DNA of 10,278 bases from CF-161 sp035638495 (GCA_035638495.1 DASQZW010000020.1:1-10278), one strand, 5' to 3'. Counted from the first letter of the stretch, positions 1 through 8,560 are shown. A program made the numbers and translations. Notes: a model not told the origin generated them from the sequence alone.

Positions 1-2
1 CG

Positions 3-239
3 CAGGAGGTCCCGCCGATCGCCCGTGAGGCGGTCGAGATCGGCGCCAGGGTGCTGTGGATGCAGCTCGGCGTGGTGAGCCACGAGGCGGCGGAGATCGC
101 CAGGGACGCCGGGCTGCAGGTGGTCATGGACCGCTGCTGCAAGATCGAGCACGCGCGCTTCTTCGGGGGCCTTCGGACCATCGGGCTCAACACGGGCGTG
201 GTGACGAGCCGGCTGGCAATGCGGCTGCCCGAGGGCTGA
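3..239 (+). CDS. CoA-binding (YccU-type) protein, C-terminal part
   Basis: This is the last 78 residues of a small Rossmann-fold CoA-binding protein (CoA_binding_2, YccU-like); the 5' part lies outside the window. The open frame runs from base 3 to a TGA at 237-239. The segment reading VLWMQLGVV followed by VVMDRCCKIEH is the family hallmark (usual form WMQ-G, then VMDRC-KIEH), so the identification is firm although only a little over half of a typical ~140-aa protein is visible. An internal GTG at 51 is possible as a start but would remove conserved sequence. Family members are cytosolic and bind CoA or acyl-CoA; their physiological role is poorly known. The gene is followed by a hairpin pair and a convergent NYN gene. 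The GC-rich codon use matches the bulk of the window. Confidence 0.85.
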   Translation, partial: QEVPPIAREAVEIGARVLWMQLGVVSHEAAEIARDAGLQVVMDRCCKIEHARFFGGLRTIGLNTGVVTSRLAMRLPEG

Positions 240-263
240 CGCTGCGGCCCGCGCCCCTATAAT
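236..263 (+). promoter_or_regulatory. Candidate promoter (exact TATAAT) ahead of a hairpin pair
   Basis: An exact TATAAT occurs at 258-263. CTGACG at 236-241, overlapping the stop codon of the upstream gene, matches the -35 consensus TTGACA at four of six positions, with a 16-bp spacer. A transcript would start near 270 and immediately include the hairpins at 276-297 and 301-324. No open reading frame with coding character follows on this strand, so a product would be a short structured RNA or antisense to the NYN gene. Exact TATAAT is rare by chance at this GC content, but one box does not prove a promoter. Confidence 0.35.
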
Positions 264-272
264 CAGCTCAAT
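263..272 (+). repeat. 10-bp direct repeat, copy 1 (flanks hairpin pair)
   Basis: TCAGCTCAAT, repeated exactly at 323-332, sixty bases downstream. The two copies bracket a 50-base segment made almost entirely of two hairpins. This arrangement could be a target-site duplication around a small inserted element, or part of a duplicated terminator unit. Confidence 0.6.
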
Positions 273-275
273 CCC

Positions 276-297
276 CCCCACCGCTTCGGCGGTGGGG
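276..297. terminator. GC hairpin with TTCG loop
   Basis: A perfect 9-bp stem (276-284 with 289-297) is closed by a TTCG tetraloop on the + strand, an exceptionally stable RNA fold. It lies between the convergent CoA-binding gene and NYN gene, so a bidirectional terminator is the plain reading. No T-tract follows on either strand, as is common for high-GC bacteria, so termination is inferred. Confidence 0.55.
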
Positions 298-300
298 CGC

Positions 301-324
301 GAGGCCGCCCGACAGGGCGGCCTC
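301..324. terminator. Second GC hairpin, downstream of the NYN gene
   Basis: A perfect 10-bp stem (301-310 with 315-324) has a GACA loop and begins three bases after the previous hairpin. It ends eleven bases from the NYN stop codon and is well placed to terminate that gene reading leftwards. It lacks a T-tract. Two unrelated stems side by side are more than one terminator needs. Confidence 0.5.
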
Positions 325-332
325 AGCTCAAT
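323..332 (+). repeat. 10-bp direct repeat, copy 2
   Basis: Exact second copy of TCAGCTCAAT (copy 1 at 263-272). It overlaps the last two bases of the second hairpin and ends just before the NYN stop codon at 335-337. Confidence 0.6.
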
Positions 333-334
333 TC

Positions 335-1000
335 TCACCAGGTAGTGGGCTTGGAGATCTTGCCCTTCGAGTCCACGAAGCTGCTCGGGAACTGACTGAC
401 ACTGAGCGGACCGCGTCGGATCGGTCGAATGAAGTCCGCTGCGGCGCGGATCGCATGGCTCGGCTTCGGATGCGGATTCAGGACGCCGACGACCTTGCCA
501 AACTGCTCGCGGACGACCCGGATGGGCAGGACGAGATCGGAATCGTTCGACACCACCACGGCCACCTCGAAGTCGTCGCGAAACGCATCGAGGAGCAGCA
601 GGGTCGCCAGGTTGACATCGGAGCCCTTCTCCTCAGTCCGCCATGCCAGCGTTGTGCGAACGTTGGGCCCGGTGCCGACCAGAGGCACCGCGACCTGCTT
701 CGTCAGGAACTGGCCATAGTGAACGGATATGCAGGGAATCGTCCGGAGCGCTCTGATGTACATCTGCTGTCGGAGCGGGCCATCGCGATCCGTCGGCCGG
801 GGCGCTACGAGAGCAGTGAAGTAGCGAATCCGATGGATGGTATTGCGTGGCAGCAGCAGCGTGAACAGCTTGTGCAGATCCAACCAGCGAAAGCTCGTTC
901 CCTTCAGGCAGCCGTAGTACAGATTGAAGCCATCCACGTACACATTCGTGCGCAGTCGGCTCGGCGGGCCTGGTTGGGGAGTGTGCAGGCGTGGTGTCAT
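335..1000 (-). CDS. NYN/PIN-fold nuclease (LabA/DUF88-like)
   Basis: A predicted metal-dependent RNase of the NYN group. Numbering from a GTG at 1015 (226 aa), the acidic motifs are D28 in VYVDGFNLYYG, E128-E129 and D133 in EEKGSDVNLA, and D158 and D160 in VVVSNDSDLV, the standard set for a PIN-like active site. The C-terminus keeps the QFP...GKISKPTTW ending seen in many stand-alone NYN proteins, so the gene looks complete. Neither the GTG at 1015 nor the ATG at 1000 (chosen here, 221 aa) has a clear Shine-Dalgarno sequence; the fold begins near residue 22, so either works. There is no signal peptide or membrane segment, so it is cytosolic. GC is well below its neighbours (33/60 in 841-900 against 47/60 in 1381-1440), which suggests horizontal transfer. 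It is transcribed alone. An RNA-processing or defence role is possible; the substrate cannot be read from the sequence. Confidence 0.85.
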   Translation of the reverse strand: MTPRLHTPQPGPPSRLRTNVYVDGFNLYYGCLKGTSFRWLDLHKLFTLLLPRNTIHRIRYFTALVAPRPTDRDGPLRQQMYIRALRTIPCISVHYGQFLTKQVAVPLVGTGPNVRTTLAWRTEEKGSDVNLATLLLLDAFRDDFEVAVVVSNDSDLVLPIRVVREQFGKVVGVLNPHPKPSHAIRAAADFIRPIRRGPLSVSQFPSSFVDSKGKISKPTTW

Positions 1001-1068
1001 GACGAAGGGGTGCACTGTTGGTAGGGCGGATCAACTCGTCCCAGCTCGCACGCAAAACGCAGACACGC

Positions 1069-1086
1069 ATGTTACCTCACCGTGAG
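1069..1086 (-). promoter_or_regulatory. Candidate NYN promoter with overlapping palindrome
   Basis: On the - strand, TAACAT (1074-1069) matches the -10 consensus at four of six positions. The palindrome CTCAC-G-GTGAG (1086-1076) lies immediately upstream, where a repressor would block RNA polymerase. I see no convincing -35. A transcript would have a leader of roughly 60 bases before the ATG at 1000. This is a weak call resting on position and symmetry only. Confidence 0.2.
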
Positions 1087-1125
1087 AAGGCGGGATCGCA
1101 GACCTCGAATGAGTGACAGCGCCCC

Positions 1126-2199
1126 TCACCCGCACGCGCGCAGGACGCAGTCGGCGACCAGCCCGTGGTGCATGATCCCCGAGCCCGTCGGCAGCAGCAG
1201 CCCTGTCAGGTAGACGAACACGAGCTCCCGCTCGGGATCCACCCAGACGGTGCAGCAGTCGCTGCCGACCGCGCCGAACGCATGGGACGTGCTCAGGTCG
1301 CCCATGAACCGGGCCAGGTCCACCGGCGAGTGCACGCCGCCCAGGTGGAAGCCCTCCGCCCACCGCACGCGCCGGCCCAGCGTCCGGTCCACGTCCACGC
1401 CCACCGTCGCCGGCCGCAGGGCCTCCGCGATCGTGTCCGGCCGCAGCACGCGGACGCCGTCGAGCGTGCCGCCCAGCCGGAGCATCTCGAAGAAGCGCGC
1501 CACGTCGCGGCCGGTCGCGCAGACCGTGGCGGCCGGAACCACCGCCTGCCGGTACCGCCGGCGGTTGAAGACCAGCGCGTTCGCGAGCTCCGTGCGGCTC
1601 CCCGCGGGCACCACGCGCACGGAACGCGACCACTCGGCGGGGGGGAGGCCGAGGAACGTGTCTCTGAGGCCGATCGGCCCCAGCAGGGACTCGCGCAGGA
1701 GCGACTCGATCCTTTCCCCCGACGCGCGGCGCACCAGTTCGCCGAGGATCCAGCCGTACGTGAGCGCGTGGTAGGCCGTGACCTCCCCCGCCGGCCAGCG
1801 CGGAACGAGGGCCTCCATCCGCCGCACGCTGGCGGCCCAGTCGGTGGCCGTGGTGAGCGTCCACACCGCGAAGTCGTCCGGAACCCCGGCCCGGTGCGTG
1901 AGCACGTGTCTGGCCGTGATCGCGCCCTTGCCGCGGCGGCCGAACTCGGGCCACCACTTCGCGATCGGCTCGTCCAGCGAGACCTGGCCACTCTCGACCA
2001 GCAGGTGCACGGCCAGCGCCGCGTAGGGCTTGCTGCACGAATAGATCAGGAAGAGGCTGGACGGCCTGGCGCCGAACGCGCGGTCCAGCACGACCTTGCC
2101 CCGCCGCAGCACCACGAGCTGGCCGGCGGCGTCGTGGCCGGCCAGGCGCTCCGCGGCGCACCGCGCCGCCGCCCGCACCAGCGAGGGGTCCATGCCCAC
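1126..2199 (-). CDS. Beta-lactamase-fold serine hydrolase (class C / EstB-like)
   Basis: A 357-aa penicillin-binding-protein-like serine hydrolase; family members are esterases, D-aminopeptidases or class C-like beta-lactamases. The nucleophile motif is S54-C-S-K57, and the tyrosine motif is Y143 in TAYHALTYGWILGEL. The usual third motif is replaced: where relatives read FGH(G/V)G, this protein reads FGAVGSDCC (308-316), so the conserved histidine is alanine. Downstream WVDPERELVFVYLTG is typical of the family. There is no signal peptide, so it is probably cytosolic. The GTG start is followed two codons later by an ATG (2193), and only a weak GAGG lies upstream; either start is possible. It is the last gene of the long leftward run, 39 bases after the 137-aa conserved gene. 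The substrate is unknown, and activity is less certain because of the altered third motif. Confidence 0.85.
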   Translation of the reverse strand: MGMDPSLVRAAARCAAERLAGHDAAGQLVVLRRGKVVLDRAFGARPSSLFLIYSCSKPYAALAVHLLVESGQVSLDEPIAKWWPEFGRRGKGAITARHVLTHRAGVPDDFAVWTLTTATDWAASVRRMEALVPRWPAGEVTAYHALTYGWILGELVRRASGERIESLLRESLLGPIGLRDTFLGLPPAEWSRSVRVVPAGSRTELANALVFNRRRYRQAVVPAATVCATGRDVARFFEMLRLGGTLDGVRVLRPDTIAEALRPATVGVDVDRTLGRRVRWAEGFHLGGVHSPVDLARFMGDLSTSHAFGAVGSDCCTVWVDPERELVFVYLTGLLLPTGSGIMHHGLVADCVLRACG

Positions 2200-2238
2200 G
2201 GACTCGGGCGGAACCTCAGTCCAGGAGATGGCCCGCCC

Positions 2239-2652
2239 TCACGCGGTCTGGGCCGGCACCGGGTCCGCCCAGAACGTCGTGTGCCCGGCCCGATGACCGT
2301 CGAGCGACACCACCCAGTGAAAGCAGCCAGCGTGCGGGATGGGGAAGGGGCCGCGGACCGCCACCATGAACCGCTGTGCCTGCGCCGGCTTCAGGCCGGG
2401 CGGCCGCCCGAGCTCGAGCTGGCCGGTGACCGGGCCGAGGACGACCTGGTTGTCGTCGTCCTCCAGAGTGAGGTGGAAATCGTGCCGCTCGTTCGTCTCC
2501 GTGTACGCGACCATCACGCCGAGCGCGACGTCGAAGTTTGCCGAGCCGGGGAACTGCGGCAGCGTGATCCGGTCCCAGCCACCACCGAGCAGGTAGAGCT
2601 TGCCGTTCACCGCCTCGGCGCGATCGGCGACGAGCAGGAAGTCCAGCTCCAT
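2239..2652 (-). CDS. Conserved 137-aa protein, possibly DUF6941 family
   Basis: A small soluble protein starting MELDFLLVADRAEAVNGKLY and continuing LLGGGWDRITLPQFPG. This opening resembles a family of hypothetical proteins from actinobacteria and related phyla that I associate with DUF6941, from memory. The body looks like an all-beta fold: alternating strands with acidic turns (HLTLEDDDN), a segment with LELGRPPGLKPA, and a C-terminal strand ending in HTTFWADPVP. No catalytic motif, signal peptide or membrane segment is visible. The ATG at 2652 lies two bases after the lutAB stop (TAG, 2657-2655), so its ribosome-binding site would be inside lutAB and translation is probably coupled. The frame stays open upstream, but that part is antisense-type low-complexity translation and not coding. 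Function is unknown; position ties it to the redox genes. Confidence 0.75.
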   Translation of the reverse strand: MELDFLLVADRAEAVNGKLYLLGGGWDRITLPQFPGSANFDVALGVMVAYTETNERHDFHLTLEDDDNQVVLGPVTGQLELGRPPGLKPAQAQRFMVAVRGPFPIPHAGCFHWVVSLDGHRAGHTTFWADPVPAQTA

Positions 2653-2654
2653 GC

Positions 2655-4724
2655 CTACGCCATCCGCTCGGACACGAGCTCGAGCACGTGCGCCACTCGC
2701 AGGTCCAGGCCCCGGCGCGCGGCCGCCGCCTTGATGTGCGCGAGGCAGCCCGGGTTGTCCGACGCAACGACGGCACAGCCGGTTCGCGCCACCGCGTCCA
2801 GCTTCCACTGCGCCATCCGGTCCGCCACCTCCGGCCAGTCCAGCGAGAACGTGCCCCCGAACCCGCAGCAGTTCGCGATGTCCGGCAGGTCGACCACCTC
2901 GTAGCCGGCCAGCCCCAGCACCCCCCGCGGCTCGGCGACCAGTCCCAGCTGTCGCTTCGACTGGCACGAGTCGTGGTACGCGACCCGAAGGCGTTCGCCC
3001 GGTCCGGCGGGCCGTACCAGCGCCGGCCGCGCCTCGAGCAGCTCCAGCACGAACCGCGTGGAGTCGCGCACCCGCTCGCGAAGCCGGATCGCGGCGAGGG
3101 ACCCGCCGGCGCCGTCCCACTCCAGCGAGTCGATGGTCACCGCGCCGAAGCACGACGCGGACGGCGTCACGATCGGCCCCTCCGTGCTCGAGAACGCACC
3201 GGCCAGCTGCTCGAACAGCCGCGCCCCGCGCGCGAAGTCGCCCGCGTTGCTGGAGATCAGGCCGCAGCACCACTGCGCGGGCGGGAACTCGACCCGGTGT
3301 CCGGCCGCCCGGAGGATGCGCTCCAGCGCGACGCCGGCCTCCGGGAGCATCCGGTCCACCAGGCAGGACGCGAACACCGTGACCGGCGAGCCCTCGCCGC
3401 CCGGCTGGGCGCGCGAGCGGTACGGCCGGGGCGCGAGCGGCATCGGGCCCACGCCCAGCGCACGGCTGACCGGCGCCGCCATGCGCATCCCGGCCTGGGC
3501 CAGGCCCGGCCGGGACCACACCTCGAGCAGTGCCCGCTTCGCGAGCGTCTTCCGCTTCCCCTTGCGGCGGTGCTCCAGGATCTGTCGGGGCAGCGGGATG
3601 TCCACCGGGCAGATCTCCTGGCAGGCGTTGCACTGCGTGCACAGGGAGTTCGGGAGCTCGGCCGCCTCGAGGCCGTGGTGGAAGGGCGTCAGCACGAGGC
3701 CGATCGGCCCGCTGTAGATGTGCCCGAACTGGTGGCCCCCGACCGCCATGAACGCCGGGCACGCGTTCGAGCAGGCGCCGCACCGGACGCACGTCAGCGC
3801 GTCCGCGAAGACGGGGTCGGCGAGCATGTCCGTGCGGCCGTTGTCCAGCACCACGCAGTGCATCTCGCGCGGCCCGTGGGCACCCATCACCGGCTGGAAT
3901 CCGATGTCCGACGAGCGCGAGGGGCCGGTCACCCAGTTCACGTACGCGCTCATCACCTGGCCGGTCGCGGAGCGCGGCAGCATGCGCAGCAGCGCGACCG
4001 CGTCGTCGAGGCTGGCGATGACCTTGTCGATCCCGAACACCGCGATGTGCACGCGCGGGAGCGTGATCGTCAGGTCGGCGTTGCCCTCGTTCGTGACGAT
4101 CATGACGGTGCCGGTCTCCGCGATGGCCGCGTTGGCGCCGCTGATCCCGACCGACGCGTCGATGAACTTCTCGCGCAGCGTCCGCCGCGCGTGGGCCATG
4201 ATCGCGTCGCGGTCGGGCGGGACTCCCAACTCCTCGGCCCAGTCCTCGACCGTCAGGTGGATCGCGGGCGCGAGCAGGTGGCTCGGGTGCTGGCCGAGGC
4301 GCTGGACCATGTACTCGCCCAGGTCGGTCTCCACGACCTCCATCCCCAGCGACTCCAGGTGTCGGTTGAGCCCGATCTCCTCGGTCGCCATGGACTTGCT
4401 CTTGGTCACGATGCCGGCGCCCGCGTGCCGGCAGATGTCGCCGATGATGCGGCGAGCCTGGGCGGCGTCCGTGGCGAAGTGGAACTCCCCGCCGACGGCC
4501 TCGAGCCGCTCGCGGAACTGCGCCAGCAGCTCCGGCAGGCGGGGCAGGTTGGCCTGTCGCCGGCGCTTCAGCTCGTCGCGGCCGGCCGCGAAGTCGTGGG
4601 ACTGGAAGCCGCGCTCGCGCATCGTGCGCAGGGCGGTCATCGCGCCCGTCATCGCCTCCTGCAGGCGCGGGTTCTCCAGCGCGGCGTCGACGCGCCGCCG
4701 GTACCGCCGCCGGCTCTCAGGCAC
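2655..4724 (-). CDS. LutB-LutA fusion iron-sulfur oxidoreductase (LUD + 4Fe-4S + CCG domains)
   Basis: A 689-aa protein combining two subunits of the L-lactate oxidation complex LutABC. Residues ~70-300 are the LUD domain (KSKSMATEEIGLN, IAETGTVMIVTNEGN). Residues 312-322 (C312, C315, C318, C322) and 362-372 (C362, C365, C368, C372) are two 4Fe-4S ferredoxin motifs. After a proline-rich linker (~434-447), residues 448-689 form a whole LutA: C454-x31-C486-C487-G with C525, and C587-x31-C619-C620-G with C660, the two CCG cluster-binding repeats. The complex oxidises lactate (or another 2-hydroxy acid) and passes electrons on from the cytosol. No LutC is present here. The GTG start overlaps the end of the upstream yyaL-like gene by 8 bases, which sets the start and implies translational coupling. 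The fold assignment is secure; lactate as substrate is inferred. Confidence 0.9.
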   Translation of the reverse strand: MPESRRRYRRRVDAALENPRLQEAMTGAMTALRTMRERGFQSHDFAAGRDELKRRRQANLPRLPELLAQFRERLEAVGGEFHFATDAAQARRIIGDICRHAGAGIVTKSKSMATEEIGLNRHLESLGMEVVETDLGEYMVQRLGQHPSHLLAPAIHLTVEDWAEELGVPPDRDAIMAHARRTLREKFIDASVGISGANAAIAETGTVMIVTNEGNADLTITLPRVHIAVFGIDKVIASLDDAVALLRMLPRSATGQVMSAYVNWVTGPSRSSDIGFQPVMGAHGPREMHCVVLDNGRTDMLADPVFADALTCVRCGACSNACPAFMAVGGHQFGHIYSGPIGLVLTPFHHGLEAAELPNSLCTQCNACQEICPVDIPLPRQILEHRRKGKRKTLAKRALLEVWSRPGLAQAGMRMAAPVSRALGVGPMPLAPRPYRSRAQPGGEGSPVTVFASCLVDRMLPEAGVALERILRAAGHRVEFPPAQWCCGLISSNAGDFARGARLFEQLAGAFSSTEGPIVTPSASCFGAVTIDSLEWDGAGGSLAAIRLRERVRDSTRFVLELLEARPALVRPAGPGERLRVAYHDSCQSKRQLGLVAEPRGVLGLAGYEVVDLPDIANCCGFGGTFSLDWPEVADRMAQWKLDAVARTGCAVVASDNPGCLAHIKAAAARRGLDLRVAHVLELVSERMA

Positions 4725-6367
4725 GCGACGCCGTGACCGAGGCGATCAGCTCCTCGGCGCTGGCGGTCGGGGCGAGGCAGGTCGTTCCGACGCAGAGGGT
4801 TCCGCGCTCGTCGCCCGCTCGCTCGATCATGGCGTAAGGGTATGCGCCGAGCAGTGCGCGGGCGAGGTCCGGGTCGAGGGTGGTCAGCTTCACCGGCTCG
4901 CGCAGCGCGCGGTCGAGGGCGCGGGCGAAGACGGCCGCCATCGTGCCGTATCGGCGGGGCAGCGCGGCCACCGAGGCGAGCGTTCGCTGTGCGCGGGCGC
5001 GCAGACCGAGCGCCGGGTCGCCGGCGAGCGCGTCCAGCTCGGTCAGCGCGATCGCGGCGATGGAGTTCTCGGCCAGGGGCTTGATCCGCTCCTCCAGCCG
5101 GCCGAGCTCGTCCCCCGCCGCGCGGTCGAAGTACCCGTGCAGTTCGGGGTCCGCGTAACGGGCCTCCAGGTGGGCCGCCAGCGCCAGCGCCCGCGCCCGC
5201 CAGGGCTCGCCCAGCGTCGCCGCCGCGCGCACCGCCGCCCACAGCGCCCAGACCTGATCGCCGAGCTGGCCACCGGCGTCCACCGTGTGGCGCATCCCGC
5301 CGTCGGGCGTCCACAGGTCGGCGAACAGCCGGTCCAGCAGCGCCGCGGCCCGCTCGCGCAGCGCGGCACGGCCGAGCCATAGGTCGGCCCACAGGTAGGC
5401 GACGGCCAGTCCGCAGTTCCACGCGGCGTACACGCGCCGGTCGACGTACGGCGCCGTGCGCTCGCGGCGGCCGGCGGCGTCCTGCGCGAAGTACTCCTCG
5501 TCGGCGTCCTGGCTGCCGGCGTAGAGGCCGGTCTCGGGGTCCCTGAGCACCGTGTCCAGGTACCGCGTCGCGTCGTCCAGGATCTCCGCCTGGCCGGTCG
5601 TGGCCAGCGCGGCGATCAGGCCGCCGTGGTCCTCCAGCATCTTCTCGAAGTGGGGCACGCTCCAGTCCGCGGTGGTCGAGTAGCGGAAGAAGCCGCCCTC
5701 CACGTGGTCGTACGTGCCGCCGCCCGCCATCTTCGCCAGCGTGTGACGGGCCATCTCCATCAGGCTCGGCTCGCCCCGCAGCACCGACTGCTCGGCCAGC
5801 AGCGCGATGGCGTCCGTCTGCGGGAACTTCGGGGCGGTGCCAAAGCCGCCGTGCTCGTTGTCGTAGGCCGTCTCCACGTTGCCCAGCAGCCGGTCGACCA
5901 GTCCCGGTTCGAGGGAGCCGGCGCTTGCCGCGACGGTGGTCGCCGCCCGCTTGCGTCCCTCGAGCACGCGCGCGACGATCTCGGGCTTGTTCGTCCGATA
6001 GAAGGCGGCCACCTTCGCGAGCGCGTCCGTCATCTGCTCCGGCGGCACGTACGTGAAGCCGGTCAGGATGTCCCCCTGCGGGGTCAGGAACGCCGTCGTG
6101 GGCCAGCCGCCCATGTTGTACCGCTGGTTGATGTCCGGCCGGACGTCGTTGTCGACCCGGACCGGCACGTACTCGCGGTTGACCAGGTCGATCACGCCGT
6201 CGGTCGAGTACGTGGTCTCGTCCATCACGTGGCACCAGTGACACCACACCGCCGAGATGGACAGCAGGATCGGCCTGTCCCCGGCCTTCGCCTCGTCGAA
6301 CGCCTCGGCGGACCATGGCCGCCAGCGAATCTCCGCCGCCCGGTTCGGCCTCGGCGAGAAGTGGAAC

Positions 6368-6375
<8 letters not shown>
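4717..6375 (-). CDS. YyaL/DUF255 thioredoxin-fold protein, short form
   Basis: Related to bacterial YyaL and eukaryotic SPATA20. Residues ~10-130 are a DsbH-type thioredoxin domain with the redox motif C45-H-W-C48-H. Residues ~160-552 are the (alpha/alpha)6-barrel part, with APKFPQ (181-186), GGGTYDHVEGGFFRYS (218-233), PHFEKMLEDH (241-250), SQDADEEY (288-295), KPLAENSIAA (432-441) and a terminal C528-x4-C533. At 552 aa it is shorter than the roughly 650-700 aa of typical members. The loss falls after SQDAD, where the usual EGKFYVW segment is replaced by a short run ending in AAWN. There is no signal peptide. The GTG start overlaps the thiD stop by 8 bases (GTGAGTGA). The biological role of the family is unsettled; glucose-associated carbohydrate or redox functions have been proposed. 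Genes on both sides are co-directional. Confidence 0.88.
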
Positions 6376-7167
<792 letters not shown>

Positions 7168-7171
<4 letters not shown>

Positions 7172-8556
7172 CGCCCCGCCCGCCGGAGGAGCAGGTACCC
7201 GCCGCCGGCCACCGCGGCGCTGACCAGGCCCGAGAGGTCGGCGCCGTGCAGCGCGTCGATCAAGGGCTGGTTGAACACGTGCGCGCCTGCGTAGATGTTG
7301 GGGTAGTTCACGAACAGGAGGCTGACAGCGGTGCCGAGCGCCCAGGCGGCGAGTGCCGGCGCGGCCCGGACCTCGCCGCCGGCGCGGAACGCCAGCAGCA
7401 CGATCACCGCCCAGGCCGGCGCCCACAGGTACGTGAGCAGGAGAAACTGCTGGTACGCCGTGTGGAAGTCCCGGATCACGACCGCGTACGCCGCCAGAAG
7501 GGCGCCCAGCACGCCGCACCCGAGCGCCGTCTGCCACCGCCGCATCCGGACGCCCAGCGTCAGCGTGACCAGGCCGGCGGTGTACACGTCGAGGTAGTTC
7601 GCCCAGATCTCGCCGAGCACCACGAACACGAAGAACGGCAGCGCCACGAAGGCAGGCGCGTGCCGCGTGATCACGGCCAGGACGCCCCCGGCCGGGTCGG
7701 CCGCCAGCTTGAGATCGATGGTGGGGAGGAGGAGGCCGAACAGCCCGAGCAGCGCCATCGGCACGGTGACGCCGGCCACGGGCCACCACGTCAGGCCCCG
7801 CCCCGGCGTGTCGGACGGCAGGTACCGCGAATAGTCGCTGGCGAACGGGTACCAGGAGGCGACTAGGGCGAAGCAGACCATGAATCCGAGCACGAACGCG
7901 CCCGCGTAGTCGCCGCCGCCGGCCGCCGGCCCGCCGGTCCAGTGGAACTGCGGCGCGAGCAGCGCGAAGAGGATCGCGGAAAGCGCGGCGAACGCGAGCG
8001 CGCCGAAGGTCTCGAAGACCTTGATGGTGGCGTGGCCGTAGACCGCGACCAGCACGCTGACGGCGGCGACGGCCAGCACCAGCGGGAACGCGAGCTTGCT
8101 CGCGACCGAGCCCAGCCCGGCCAGCGTGACGAGCTGGACGCCGGCCTGGGCGGCGATGACCGTGTCCACGGCGAACCAGCCCACGGCCAGGAAGAGCGTG
8201 AGGAATGCGCCGACCTTCATCCCGGCCTCGCCGAAGACGCGCCGCGTATACGCCACCTGGGGCAGGCCCGTGCGGGGCCCGGTGTGGCTCAGCAGCCCGA
8301 GGATCACGGCGCCGGCCACGGTGCCCAGAACGGTGGCGGCCAGTCCGTCCCACACGCCGAGTCCGAAGAAGCTGGTCGCCAGGCTCGCCGTGAGCAGGCT
8401 GGCGTAGTTGACGAACGCGCCGGCCCAGAGGAAGCCGAGCTCGCGGGCGCGGCCGTGGCGCTCGGTCTCCGGGACAGTCTCGATGCCGCGGTCCTCGACC
8501 TGGAGGAACCGGTCGCTGCCGGACGCCTCGGAGGCGCCCGCACGGGCTGTGCTCAC
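7168..8556 (-). CDS. NCS1-family permease, probable HMP (thiamine precursor) transporter
   Basis: A 462-aa integral membrane protein of the nucleobase:cation symporter-1 family (CodB/CytX-like). About twelve hydrophobic segments follow a charged N-terminus. Family signatures are IETVPETERHGRARELGF (25-42) leading into the first membrane helix, a SWYPFASDYSRYLP motif near the middle, and EIWANYLDVYTAGL further on. Family members import cytosine, purines, allantoin or hydroxymethylpyrimidine. The TPP riboswitch directly upstream and the overlapping thiD downstream point to hydroxymethylpyrimidine (the CytX role). The substrate is inferred from context and not from sequence alone. The start is a GTG at 8556, preceded at a 10-base spacing by GGAGGG that is itself the 3' edge of the riboswitch aptamer. 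No truncation is seen. Confidence 0.9.
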
Positions 8557-8560
8557 GATC

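Noticed and set aside
1016..1125. A hidden small gene or terminator between the serine hydrolase and the NYN gene
   Set aside because: 110 bases with no convincing stem, ribosome site or coding pattern on either strand; only the weak promoter-like signal noted above.
1165..2904. Long + strand open frame (579 aa) antisense to the serine hydrolase and lutAB end
   Set aside because: Rich in Arg/Pro/His/Gln with no domain pattern; the opposite strand carries clear family motifs. Typical open antisense frame of high-GC DNA.
2653..3792. In-frame upstream extension of the 137-aa gene to 517 aa
   Set aside because: The extension overlaps lutAB in another frame and is Arg/Gly/Ala-rich noise; conserved sequence begins exactly at the ATG at 2652.
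2688..4736. 682-aa + strand open frame opposite lutAB
   Set aside because: Mirror of the lutAB codons, low-complexity composition, no recognisable motif, no ribosome site.
7172..8353. In-frame upstream extension of thiD (661-aa frame)
   Set aside because: It overlaps the permease in another frame and has no domain; the GTG at 7171 begins the conserved TIAGSDSGGG region after six residues.
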